Shown piece after piece: positions 41,894 through 50,180 of a DNA stretch of 64,000 nucleotides. Positions within the stretch are counted from its first letter, which is position 1, and each line of letters begins with the position of its first letter. The position numbers and the translations under genes were made by a program. The notes beneath the pieces were generated by a model. The model had not been told where the DNA came from. It worked only from the letters and a program-made list of their open reading frames with translations, and made no database searches. Origin of the DNA: Nocardioides sp. BGMRC 2183 (GTDB lineage: Bacteria; Actinomycetota; Actinomycetes; Propionibacteriales; Nocardioidaceae); the NCBI GenBank assembly GCA_008123405.1, contig VSSA01000002.1:344294-408293 (forward strand), in the 5' to 3' direction.

Positions 41894-42484
41894 ATGAGCA
41901 CGACGCGTGAGCGGGAGGCCGCCGCCTCCCAGAGACCGGGAGCCGGCTCGGGCCCACGTCCGGACCGTCTCGCGCACGTGGTGCTACGAACCGGACGGTT
42001 CGCCGCGATGATCGAGTGGTGGCGTGATCTGCTCCAGGCCGACGTCGTCTTCCGCAACGACTTCATCGCGTTCCTCACCTTCGACGAGGAGCACCATCGC
42101 ATCGCCGTCGTGCAACCCCCCGGGCTCGGCGAACCGGTGGCGCAGCGGGCCGGTCTCGACCACATCGCATTCACCTATGCCTCCCTCGACGACCTCGTCG
42201 CTACCTACGAGAGGCTCCGCGCCGGCGGAGTCACCCCATCATGGGTGGTGAACCACGGGCCGACGCTCTCGGCGTACTACAGCGATCCGGACGGCAACCA
42301 GGCAGAGCTCCAGATCGACCGGTTCGCGACGAACGAGGAGGCGACGGCGTTCCTGGCCTCTCCGGCGTTCGCGCGTCACCCGGTCGGTCACAGTGTGGAC
42401 ATGGCGGACCTGGTCCGCCGCTTCCACGACGGCGAGGATGCGGCCGTGCTCACCGCCTACAAGTACGACCACGAGAACCGATAG
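41894..42484 (+). CDS. VOC-superfamily dioxygenase/isomerase-like protein, 196 aa
   Basis: Two-module vicinal-oxygen-chelate fold. Candidate metal ligands are His in [10 protein letters not shown], His in [10 protein letters not shown] and Glu in [13 protein letters not shown], the layout seen in type I extradiol dioxygenases and related enzymes. [10 protein letters not shown] is the helix after the first strand. The ATG at 41894 lies 4 bases after the transporter stop, with GGAGG 11 bases upstream. A ring-cleaving dioxygenase would need an upstream catechol; an epimerase or isomerase is equally possible. Confidence 0.82.
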   Translation: MSTTREREAAASQRPGAGSGPRPDRLAHVVLRTGRFAAMIEWWRDLLQADVVFRNDFIAFLTFDEEHHRIAVVQPPGLGEPVAQRAGLDHIAFTYASLDDLVATYERLRAGGVTPSWVVNHGPTLSAYYSDPDGNQAELQIDRFATNEEATAFLASPAFARHPVGHSVDMADLVRRFHDGEDAAVLTAYKYDHENR

Positions 42485-42534
42485 GCCGCGGCCCTTCGGG
42501 GGCGGCGCGCCGGTCGCAGAACACGGGAGAACCG

Positions 42535-43347
42535 ATGGGAACACTGGACGGACGGATCGCGCTGGTCACGGGCGCTGGGTCGGGACTGGGCCGAGCCTCT
42601 GCGCACGCCCTGGCCGCGGCCGGGGCCCGGGTGCTGGTGACCGATCTCAACGGCGACACCGCAGAGGGCACCGCCACATCGATCCGTGAGACGGGCGGGA
42701 CCGCCGTGGCGAGGGTGCACGACATCGCCGACGAGGGCGCCTGGGCAGAGGTGGTGGCGGCTGCCCGGGCGGAGTTCGGCGCACCTGTCACTGCGCTGCA
42801 CAACAATGCCGCCCTCACCATCGGCCCGGTCATGGACCGGGATCGGGACCCGCTCCATCTCGACCTCGACGCGTGGAACGCGAGCCTGTCCGTCACGCTG
42901 ACCGGCTCCGCTCTCGGCTGCAAGCATGTGCTGCCGGGGATGCTCGAGGTCGGCGCGGGCAGCATCATCAACATGTCGTCGACGCGGGGCGTCACCGGCG
43001 CGACCTGGCGGATGAGCTACAACACCGCGAAGGCGGGGATTGTCGGCCTCACGCGCACGGTCGCGGTGCATTACGGGGCCCAGGGGATCCGGTGCAACGC
43101 GATCGTGCCGGGGGTCTTCGATACGCCCGCCCTACGTGGTGGCATCCCCCGGGAACGGGTTCGCGAGGTCGAGCGGTCCCACCTGACCAACCGGTTGGGA
43201 CGGCCCGAGGAGCTCGGCAACGCCGTGGTCTTCCTTGCTTCCGACCTGTCCAGCTTCATCACCGGCGCGGTCATCCCCGTCGATGGTGGTCAATCAGCAT
43301 TCAGTGAGGGCCTGGCCCCCGCGATCAGCCGTGGAATCGAGGACTGA
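42535..43347 (+). CDS. Short-chain dehydrogenase/reductase, 270 aa
   Basis: Classical [11 protein letters not shown] cofactor loop, LVTDLNGD with the acid that prefers NAD(H), [15 protein letters not shown] with the catalytic serine, and YNTAK as YxxxK, then VDGGQSAF. The ATG at 42535 follows GGGAGAACC. It probably oxidises a ring alcohol and is cotranscribed with the VOC gene before it and the epimerase-like gene 3 bases after it. I see no insertion diagnostic of mycofactocin-dependent SDRs. Confidence 0.9.
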   Translation: MGTLDGRIALVTGAGSGLGRASAHALAAAGARVLVTDLNGDTAEGTATSIRETGGTAVARVHDIADEGAWAEVVAAARAEFGAPVTALHNNAALTIGPVMDRDRDPLHLDLDAWNASLSVTLTGSALGCKHVLPGMLEVGAGSIINMSSTRGVTGATWRMSYNTAKAGIVGLTRTVAVHYGAQGIRCNAIVPGVFDTPALRGGIPRERVREVERSHLTNRLGRPEELGNAVVFLASDLSSFITGAVIPVDGGQSAFSEGLAPAISRGIED

Positions 43348-43350
43348 ACG

Positions 43351-44472
43351 ATGAACGCTCCGAAGACTCTCGTGATCGGTGGCACCGGTCCGACCGGCCC
43401 GCACGTCCTGCAGGGTCTGGTCGATCGCGGTCACGACGTGAGCATGTTGCACCGTGGCGCCCATGAGCCCCCGGGGCTTCCCGACGTCCGCCACATCCAC
43501 GCGGACCCGCACTTCCCCGAGACCCTGACTGAAGCCCTGGGCGACAGCGAGTACGACGCGGTCGTCGCGACCTACGGTCGGATGAAGGTCACTGGTGAGT
43601 TCTTCGCCGGGCGCACCGGCCAGCTGGTGTGTGTCGGTGGAGTCCCCGTCTATCGCGGATTCGTGGAGCCGCAGGGCTCGCGGCCCTGGGGGATGAAGGT
43701 CAACGCCCGCGAGGACAGCCCCATGGCGGACACGGCCGAGGTGCCGGCCAAGTTCGCGATGCAGATCCTCAACGCCGAGCGGTCGGTGATGGAGAGGGCC
43801 TCAGCCGGTGCGTACCGAGCCTCCTACGTCCGCTACCCGCAGATCTACGGACCGCGCAACATCGTGCCCTGGGAGTGGGCGGTGCTGAAGCGGATCCAGG
43901 ACGGCCGCCCCTTCATGATCCTTCCCGACGACGGCCTCTGGCTGATCTTCCGCGCCGCTGCGCAGAACGCGGCCGCCGCCATCCTCGCCATCGTCGACCA
44001 ACCCGACACCGCGAACGGCGAGTCGTACAACGTCGCCGACGACGACCAGTTCACGATGCGCCAGTGGGCCGAGACCGTCGCCGAGCTGTGCGGCGGCGAG
44101 CTGGACTTCATCGGGATCCCGTCCCTGATCGCCCCCTCCGCGATGAACGAGTTCCTCGCCCCCGCCAGCCGGCCGCACATGATGGTGGACTCCTCCAAGA
44201 TCCGCACGCAGCTTGGACATCGGGACGTGATCACGGCACGGGAGGCGCTGCAGGAGACGGTGGACTGGCTGCGCGAGAACCCGCCGACCGCCGACGCCTA
44301 CCCGATGTACACCGGGAAGTTCGACTACGACCTCGAGGACCGTCAGGTCGCCGCCTACGCTCGAGCGGTGGAGACCTGCCTGGCCGAGGCCCCGGACACC
44401 GCGCCCCCGCTCGCCCACCCGATGCCGCACCCCAAGGTGCCCTCGCTCACCGTCGACGAACGTGGGCGTTGA
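43351..44472 (+). CDS. Atypical NAD-dependent epimerase/dehydratase-family protein, paralogue, 373 aa
   Basis: Same length and layout as the protein at 28661-29782: LVIGGTGPTGPHVLQGLVDRG, CVGGVPVYRGF, VRYPQIYGPRNIVPWEWAVLKRI, YNVADDDQFTMRQWAE and PKVPSLTVDERGR. The lysine expected in the SDR active site is Gln here (AKFAMQILNAE) and no YxxxK is visible, so it probably binds NAD(P) but acts by another mechanism or on another substrate. Coupled to the following crotonase gene by a TGATG overlap, whereas its paralogue is coupled to a P450. Confidence 0.82.
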   Translation: MNAPKTLVIGGTGPTGPHVLQGLVDRGHDVSMLHRGAHEPPGLPDVRHIHADPHFPETLTEALGDSEYDAVVATYGRMKVTGEFFAGRTGQLVCVGGVPVYRGFVEPQGSRPWGMKVNAREDSPMADTAEVPAKFAMQILNAERSVMERASAGAYRASYVRYPQIYGPRNIVPWEWAVLKRIQDGRPFMILPDDGLWLIFRAAAQNAAAAILAIVDQPDTANGESYNVADDDQFTMRQWAETVAELCGGELDFIGIPSLIAPSAMNEFLAPASRPHMMVDSSKIRTQLGHRDVITAREALQETVDWLRENPPTADAYPMYTGKFDYDLEDRQVAAYARAVETCLAEAPDTAPPLAHPMPHPKVPSLTVDERGR

Positions 44473-45242
44473 TGGCGATCCGTCAGAGCCTCAGCGCCAC
44501 CGGTGTCCTGGAGATCGTGATCGACGCGCCACCGGTCAACGCGGTGGGCATCGCCGATCTGGCCGAGCTCGCCCGGGCGGTGGCGGAGATCGAGGAGCGT
44601 CCGGACATCCGGGCCGTGCTGATACGAGGCGAGGGCCGCGGGTTCATCGGTGGCGGCGACGTCAAGGAGGTCCAGCGACTCGAGGGGTTCACCGGGATCC
44701 TCGGTCAGGTGACCGGATCTCGTAACCTGACCGTCGGCATCCACGACTGTGCGGTCCCGGTCATCGCGGCGGTCCATCGCTACTGCATCGGGCTGGGCGT
44801 GTTGGTGGCGGGCGCCTGCGATGTCGTCGTCGCCGACGCGGGCTGCCGGTTCGTGCTGGCCGAGGTCGACAACGGTGCGACCGGCGGTGCCGTTCAGGCG
44901 ATGGGGTTGATGCCCGACAAGAGGCTCCGACAGGCGATGTTCACCTGCGAGCCGGTGCTCGCCCGGGAGCTGGCGACCTACGGAACGGTGGTGGCGGTCG
45001 CCGACGAAGCGGTCGTGCTGTCCGAGGCCCGGCGTCTCGCGAGCGTGATGGCGAGCAAGCCGCCCACCGTGTTGCGGGCTGCCAAGCGCTCGATCAACGG
45101 GAGTGCACGCCGCGACATCGAGGCGCTCTACCGCCAGGAGACGGCGCACACGCTCGAGCTCAACATGCGCGGCGACGCCCGCGACGCCCGGGAGACCTTC
45201 GTCTCCGGCGAGCGGCGCGGCTACCTCAGCAAGAACGACTGA
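44472..45242 (+). CDS. Enoyl-CoA hydratase/isomerase family protein, 256 aa
   Basis: Crotonase fold with short N-terminus. Oxyanion segments are FIGGGDVKEV and VHRYCIGLGVLVAGACD. Of the two hydratase glutamates the second is kept (in FVLAEVDNGATGG), while the first position is Val in VLVAG. This pattern is common in isomerases and other non-hydratase crotonases. The ATG shares a base with the stop of the epimerase-like gene. Last gene of the unit starting at 38371 and followed by a large hairpin. Confidence 0.85.
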   Translation: MAIRQSLSATGVLEIVIDAPPVNAVGIADLAELARAVAEIEERPDIRAVLIRGEGRGFIGGGDVKEVQRLEGFTGILGQVTGSRNLTVGIHDCAVPVIAAVHRYCIGLGVLVAGACDVVVADAGCRFVLAEVDNGATGGAVQAMGLMPDKRLRQAMFTCEPVLARELATYGTVVAVADEAVVLSEARRLASVMASKPPTVLRAAKRSINGSARRDIEALYRQETAHTLELNMRGDARDARETFVSGERRGYLSKND

Positions 45243-45245
45243 CGG

Positions 45246-45311
45246 CCCTCCACCCACGCCGAACGGCTGGCCCCGGCGTCACGCTGGGGCCGGCTGTTCG
45301 GCGTTGGAGGG
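45246..45311. terminator. Long bidirectional terminator hairpin between convergent genes
   Basis: Arms CCCTCCA, then ACGCCGAAC, then GGCCCC pair with their complements on the other side, with a 3-base bulge and a short loop. It fills the whole gap between the crotonase stop (45242) and the racemase stop (45312). Confidence 0.85.
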
Positions 45312-46454
45312 TCAGCGTTGGACCACGACGCCGGCGGCGAGGAGCGCGTCGGCGTCGAGCCCGGCGGCGCCGAGCACCTCGGTGCTGTGCTGCCCGGGGA
45401 CCGGAGGTGCCGCAGGATCCACGGCCTGGCTGTGCGAGAACCGCGGAGCGAGGCCGGAGCGGAGCTGACCGTCGATGGCGACGACCGAGGCCCGCGCCGC
45501 GACCTGGGGGTGCTCGACGGCTTCATTCAGGCTGAGCACGGGCGTCACGCAGCAGTCGATGTCAGCGAAGAAGTCGGTCCACTCGGCGCGAGTGCGGGCG
45601 CGAAAGGCATCGGCGAGTACGTCGCGTGCAGCCGGCCAGTGCTGTCGGTCGTACTGGCGCTCCACCGGCAGGTCCACGCCCATCGCCTGGACGAGGCGAG
45701 CATAGAACTTCACCTCTCCGGCGCCCACCGCCATGTGCTGGCCGTCGGCGGTCTCGTAGACGCCGTAGTACGGCGCGGCGCCGTCCAGCGCATTGGCGCC
45801 GCGTTGGTCGACCCACAGGCCCTGGGCGAGCAGGCTGTGCAGGCTGGAGAGCATGTGCAGAACCCCGTCGACGATGGCGACGTCGACGACCTGGCCGCTT
45901 CCGGAGTGTTCCGCCTCGCGCAGGGCCGCCAGGACACCGGCCACCAGGTACATGCCACCGCCGCCCCAGTCGCCGACGAAGTTCACCGGCGGCACCGGCG
46001 GGCCGTCGGCGGCGCCGATGGCGTGCAGGGCGCCGGTGACCGCGATGTAGTTGATGTCGTGGCCGGCCATCGGTGCGAGCGGCCCGTCCTGGCCCCACCC
46101 GGTCATCCGGGCATAGACCAGTGCGGGGTTGCGGGCCAGGCAGGCATCGGGTCCGATGCCGAGGCGCTCGGCGACGCCCGGGCGGTAGCCCTCGGTGACG
46201 ATGTGGCTCGCTGAGGCCAGCGAGAGGACGACGTCGGATGCCCCCTGACGTTTGAGGTCGATCGCGATCGATCGCTTCCCGCGGTTGAGGAAGTCGAGCG
46301 CGGGGTCCATCGCCTCGGTGCCGTGCGCATCGGCGGCGGGTCTGTCGATCCGGACCACCTCCGCGCCCATGTCGGCGAGCAGCATCGTCGCGTACGCGCT
46401 GGGCCCGAGACCCCCGAACTCGAGCACCTTCACCCCTTCCAGTGGACCGGGCAC
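45312..46454 (-). CDS. Alpha-methylacyl-CoA racemase-like protein (family III CoA-transferase fold), 380 aa
   Basis: It epimerises the methyl-bearing carbon of 2-methylacyl-CoA thioesters so that beta-oxidation can continue. The fold is the interlaced CaiB/BaiF type (LEFGGLGPSAYATMLLADMGAEVV). The racemase pair is visible: His132 in MAGHDINYIAVTG and Asp162 in GDWGGGGMYL, the same 30-residue spacing as the catalytic His/Asp of the mycobacterial racemase; CoA-transferases of the family lack that histidine. The GTG start follows AGGAGGAGC. It stands alone behind operator site o, divergent from the hydrolase/CoA-transferase unit. This gene points to a substrate with a methyl branch next to a carboxylate, as in sterol or isoprenoid side chains. 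Confidence 0.88.
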   Translation of the reverse strand: MPGPLEGVKVLEFGGLGPSAYATMLLADMGAEVVRIDRPAADAHGTEAMDPALDFLNRGKRSIAIDLKRQGASDVVLSLASASHIVTEGYRPGVAERLGIGPDACLARNPALVYARMTGWGQDGPLAPMAGHDINYIAVTGALHAIGAADGPPVPPVNFVGDWGGGGMYLVAGVLAALREAEHSGSGQVVDVAIVDGVLHMLSSLHSLLAQGLWVDQRGANALDGAAPYYGVYETADGQHMAVGAGEVKFYARLVQAMGVDLPVERQYDRQHWPAARDVLADAFRARTRAEWTDFFADIDCCVTPVLSLNEAVEHPQVAARASVVAIDGQLRSGLAPRFSHSQAVDPAAPPVPGQHSTEVLGAAGLDADALLAAGVVVQR

Positions 46455-46493
46455 GGCTCCTCCTGTGTCGATGGTCTGAGTCAGCGGAACTGA

Positions 46494-46512
46494 AACCTAC
46501 CATCGTTCGGAT
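46494..46512. promoter_or_regulatory. Candidate 19-bp operator (site o) before the racemase gene
   Basis: AACCTACCATCGTTCGGAT; on the minus strand TAGGTT may be the -10 box. Confidence 0.55.
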
Positions 46513-46529
46513 TGGCGGTGGTGAGCATA

Positions 46530-46548
46530 TTCCAAACGCTGTATGGTT
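46530..46548. promoter_or_regulatory. Candidate 19-bp operator (site n) before the hydrolase/CoA-transferase unit
   Basis: TTCCAAACGCTGTATGGTT; TATGGT at 46542-46547 may be the -10 box. Second copy in the same divergent region. Confidence 0.65.
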
Positions 46549-46600
46549 AATGGGTGCCCGCCGTTACAGCGCGGGACCCCGGAGGAACGAGAGGTCACAG

Positions 46601-47773
46601 ATGTCTGCCGACGCCCCCGTCAAGTACACCCGTACGCCGTACCTGATCGTCCAGCGCGACAGCGCGACCCGGAAGGACGTCTACGGAACCATCGGCGACT
46701 CGGTTGTGCTCCACGCCCAGCTGCTGCGTGGGGAGCAGGACTCCGACACATGCGTGGTGGCGATGCACCCGATCGGCTCACCGGGCTATCTACCGATGTT
46801 CTCCGGGCTGGCGCGGGCCGGCTACCACGTAGTCGCCAGCGACACCCGGTATGGCAACGGTGATGCCGCGCTGATCATGGAGAACGTGCTCCTCGACCTG
46901 GGTGCCGTGGTCAAGGACGCCCGCGAGCGCCTGGGCTACAAGAAGATCATCCTGGCCGGCTGGAGTGGCGGTGGCTCGCTGATGATGGGCTACCAGGGCG
47001 AAGCGGAGAAGCCGGTCATCACCCAGACCGGGGCGGGTGAGTACACGCCGCTGGCGGACACTGCGCTGACGCCCGCTGACGGGGTGCTGATCCTGGCGGC
47101 CCACCGCAGCCGGCACCACCTGCTTACCGACTTCCTTGATGCCTCGATCCTCGACGAGGCCACGCCGGACGTGCGTGATCCCGGACTGAACCTCTACTCG
47201 CCCGACAACCCGGAGCAACCGCCCTACTCGGCGGAGTTCGTCGCGACCTACCGCGCCGCGCAGCGGGCCCGCAGCGCCCGGATCACCGCCTACGCGCAGG
47301 AGCGGCTCGCGGACCTCAAGGCCGCCGCCGGTCGGGAGAACGAGGAGCACTGCTTCATCGTCCAGGGCACGATGGCGGACCCACGGTGGCTGGACCTGGC
47401 GGTCGACCCCAACGAACGCGCCATCGGGTCCTATCTCGGCGACCCGCGGCTGGTGAACGACGGACCGTCCGCGCTCGGGCGCTACACCACCACGCGCAGC
47501 TGGCTCTCGCAGTGGTCCTTCGAGACTGCCCAGGTCGACGCGGTGGATGCCGCGGCCCGGATCACCAAACCGGTGCTCATCCTCGAGAACTCGCGCGACG
47601 ACGCCTGCCCGCCGGCCCACCCGAAGGCCATCTTCGAGGCGCTGCCGACCGCGCAGAAGCAGTACAGCGTGATCGCAGGCGCGAACCACTACTACAGCGG
47701 ACAGAAGAAGCACCTCCAGTCCGCCATCGACCACATCGACGGATGGATGATCCAGAACGGCTTCGGCCGGTGA
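46601..47773 (+). CDS. Alpha/beta-hydrolase fold protein, 390 aa
   Basis: Serine hydrolase-like protein with nucleophile elbow GWSGGGS (Ser122), a possible acid in LENSRDDACPPAHP and the histidine in AGANHYYSGQ. HPIGSPGYL replaces the usual HG oxyanion segment. The 390-residue length includes a long cap region between residues about 140 and 300. GAGAGG precedes the ATG at 46601. Its stop overlaps the GTG of the CoA-transferase gene, so it may hydrolyse a thioester or lactone linked to that enzyme's substrate. Confidence 0.8.
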   Translation: MSADAPVKYTRTPYLIVQRDSATRKDVYGTIGDSVVLHAQLLRGEQDSDTCVVAMHPIGSPGYLPMFSGLARAGYHVVASDTRYGNGDAALIMENVLLDLGAVVKDARERLGYKKIILAGWSGGGSLMMGYQGEAEKPVITQTGAGEYTPLADTALTPADGVLILAAHRSRHHLLTDFLDASILDEATPDVRDPGLNLYSPDNPEQPPYSAEFVATYRAAQRARSARITAYAQERLADLKAAAGRENEEHCFIVQGTMADPRWLDLAVDPNERAIGSYLGDPRLVNDGPSALGRYTTTRSWLSQWSFETAQVDAVDAAARITKPVLILENSRDDACPPAHPKAIFEALPTAQKQYSVIAGANHYYSGQKKHLQSAIDHIDGWMIQNGFGR

Positions 47774-48969
47774 GCCCGGCCGCGCTCGAGGGGCTTCGTG
47801 TCCTGGAGGTCGGCCACATCATCAGCGGGCCGTTCTGCGGTCACCTCTTCGCCGACCACGGCGCCGAGGTCATCAAGGTCGAGCCTGCCGACGGGGACGC
47901 GATGAGGTCCTGGGGCGGGATGTACAAGGGCGTCGGGCTGTACTGGCCGGTCATCGGCCGGGGCAAGAAGTCGGTCACCATGGATCTGCGGACCCCCGAG
48001 GACCAGGCCGCGTTCTGCGAGCTGGCGCGCACCGCGGACGTCGTGATCGAGAACTTCCGGCCGGGCACGATGGAGCGCTGGGGCATCGGCCCCGATGACC
48101 TCACAACGGTGAATCCGGAGCTGATCATGGTGCGGATCACCGGGTACGGGCAGACCGGACCGATGCGGGACGTGGCTGGCTTCGGCTCGATCGCAGAAGC
48201 GATGAGCGGTTTCCGTCACCTGTCGGGAGAGCTCGGTCGGGCACCTGTCCGCGTCGGCATCTCGATCGGCGACGCGCTGGCCGGCACCCAGGGCTTCATC
48301 GGGGCGTTGCTTGCCCTGCTCTCGGGACAACTGCGGCCCGACCGGCCGCGCGGCCAGGTCATCGACGTCGCCCTCTACGAGGCGATGTGGATGTACATGG
48401 AGGGCATTGTGCCGGAGTTCGCCAAGCTCGGTGCGGTGCGGGAGCCGGCGGGGCCCCTGCTGCCCGGTGTCGCTCCCTCCAGCGTCTATCCGACCAAGGA
48501 CGGGCGCTGGATCGTGATGGGTGCCAACAAGGACAACGTCTTCGCCCGGCTCGCAGAGCTGATGCACCGCCCCGACTGGGTGGCCCTCGACGGTCCCTAT
48601 CGGACGCACGTCCAGCGTGGCGACGCCCAGCTCGAGCTGGACGCGGCCATCGCGGAGTGGACCGCGCCCCGCACTGTCGAGGAGCTGTTGGTGCTGCTCG
48701 AGCGTGCCGGCGTCCCCGCGGGTCGGATCTACACCGCGCCCGACATCCTCGCCGATCCGCACTACCAGGCGCGCGACATGGTGGTCGATGTCGCCACGCC
48801 TGCGTTGGACGGCGAGACCGTGCCCATGCAGGGGGTGGTTCCCAAGCTGTCCGGCACCCCGGGCCGGATCTCTCGCGGCGCTCCGGTGCTGGGCGAGCAC
48901 AACGCCGAGATCCTCGACGGGATCAGGCGCGACCTCGCCGACCGACTGGCTGATGCGACCACTCGGTAA
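47770..48969 (+). CDS. CoA-transferase family III (CaiB/BaiF), 399 aa
   Basis: Moves CoA between carboxylic acids. The interlaced fold is shown by LEGLRVLEVGHIISGPFCGHLFADHGAEVIKVE, the loop VIENFRPGTMERWGIG and ITGYGQTGPM; Asp168 in SIGDALAGTQG is at the place of the aspartate that forms the acyl anhydride. It lacks the His of the racemase paralogue at 45312, so transferase activity is expected. The GTG overlaps the previous stop (GTGA). It is an energy-saving way to recycle CoA from an end product onto new substrate. Confidence 0.9.
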   Translation: MSPAALEGLRVLEVGHIISGPFCGHLFADHGAEVIKVEPADGDAMRSWGGMYKGVGLYWPVIGRGKKSVTMDLRTPEDQAAFCELARTADVVIENFRPGTMERWGIGPDDLTTVNPELIMVRITGYGQTGPMRDVAGFGSIAEAMSGFRHLSGELGRAPVRVGISIGDALAGTQGFIGALLALLSGQLRPDRPRGQVIDVALYEAMWMYMEGIVPEFAKLGAVREPAGPLLPGVAPSSVYPTKDGRWIVMGANKDNVFARLAELMHRPDWVALDGPYRTHVQRGDAQLELDAAIAEWTAPRTVEELLVLLERAGVPAGRIYTAPDILADPHYQARDMVVDVATPALDGETVPMQGVVPKLSGTPGRISRGAPVLGEHNAEILDGIRRDLADRLADATTR

Positions 48970-48997
48970 CCCGCTGGCGGCGGTCTGTTGACCACTT

Positions 48998-49016
48998 AAT
49001 CTAAGACTGTTAGGTT
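48998..49016. promoter_or_regulatory. Candidate 19-bp operator (site p) and promoter of the 49071-57929 operon
   Basis: AATCTAAGACTGTTAGGTT. Promoter TTGACC at 48988-48993, 17 bases, TAGGTT at 49011-49016, the same arrangement as at site g. Confidence 0.78.
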
Positions 49017-49070
49017 TGAAGAATCCGGAGGCGCCGGCCCCGCCTCCATTCACACAGAAGTGAGGCACCC

Positions 49071-50111
49071 ATGAAGTTCAACCTGATGTCGCTAGGGGAT
49101 CTCGTCACCGACCCCGTCACCGGCGAACGCAGCACCAACGCCCGTCGCTACCAGATGTTCCCCGAGATGGCGCACATCGCTGAGGGCGTCGGATTCAACG
49201 GCATCAACATGGGTGAGCACCACGGCATCGAGTACATCTACTCCGCACCGCCGGTCGTGCTCGCCGCGATCGCGGAGCGGACCAGCACCCTGCGGCTGGG
49301 CACCGCTGTGACGCTGCTCGCCAACCTCGACGCGCTCCGTGTCGCCGAGGACTACGCCACAGTCGACGTTCTGTCCGGCGGCCGCGTGGACGTCGTCCAC
49401 GGCCGCGGAAACTTCTTCGCTTCGACGTACACCCTCTTCGGACACGCGCTGGAGGAGTCCGCAGCCCGCTTCAAGGAAAACGCCGAGCTCCTCGACGAGC
49501 TGTGGAAGGCCGAGCCGGTGCATTGGTCGGGGCAGTTCCGTCCGTCGATCAACGGTGAGACCCTGCAGCCGGCCCCCGTCCAAGCCGCCCGCGACTGCAT
49601 GTGGATCGGCGGCGGCAGCTCGCTGGAGTCGGTAGAGCTGGCCGCCAACGTCGGCTGGAAGCTGATGCTGCCCAGCGCGTTCGGCGACCCGTCGTTCTTC
49701 ACGAAGGTCGTCGACCACTACCTGGCGACCTGGGAGCGGGCCGGCCACGACTGGGAGCCCGAGATCGGCGCGGGTTGGCACGTGTGGGTGGGGCCGGAGA
49801 GCCAGAAGGCCCGGGACCAGTGGGAGCCGCGCTATGGCGCCTACCACGCATGGATGAACGATCTGCTCGGCAAGGTCAACCCGTCGATCCCGAAGCAGAA
49901 CCAGCGCGCGTTCGACTTCGAGTGGCTCACCACCAAGGGACCCGCCATCGTCGGCAGCCCCGACGAGGTTGTCGAGCGGATCGCCACGCTGTCGGAGATG
50001 CTCCACGTCACCACCCACCTGGCCTACATGGACATGGGCGGGATGCCCGAGCAGGAGCTGTTCGAGGCAATCGAACTCTTCGGCGAGAAGGTCATCCCTC
50101 AGCTCGCCTGA
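49071..50111 (+). CDS. LLM-class flavin-dependent oxidoreductase (bacterial luciferase-like), 346 aa
   Basis: TIM-barrel flavin enzyme of the longer luciferase type. Landmarks: MKFNLMSLGDL, GINMGEHHGIEYIYS, ERTSTLRLGTAVTLLANLDALRVAEDYATVDVLSGGRV, VVHGRGNF and PAIVGSPDEVVERI. Members of this branch are mostly FMNH2-dependent monooxygenases, for example Baeyer-Villiger-type ring oxygenation. The reduced flavin could come from the reductases at 8000 or 15758. GAAGTGAGG precedes the ATG. First gene of the long unit that runs to the SRPBCC gene. Confidence 0.87.
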   Translation: MKFNLMSLGDLVTDPVTGERSTNARRYQMFPEMAHIAEGVGFNGINMGEHHGIEYIYSAPPVVLAAIAERTSTLRLGTAVTLLANLDALRVAEDYATVDVLSGGRVDVVHGRGNFFASTYTLFGHALEESAARFKENAELLDELWKAEPVHWSGQFRPSINGETLQPAPVQAARDCMWIGGGSSLESVELAANVGWKLMLPSAFGDPSFFTKVVDHYLATWERAGHDWEPEIGAGWHVWVGPESQKARDQWEPRYGAYHAWMNDLLGKVNPSIPKQNQRAFDFEWLTTKGPAIVGSPDEVVERIATLSEMLHVTTHLAYMDMGGMPEQELFEAIELFGEKVIPQLA

Positions 50112-50180
50112 ACCGACCGTCCGCACCACCGTCGGCCGGCCACGCCCGGACCGCCGTCATCCCCAAGCGCAGGAGTCGTC

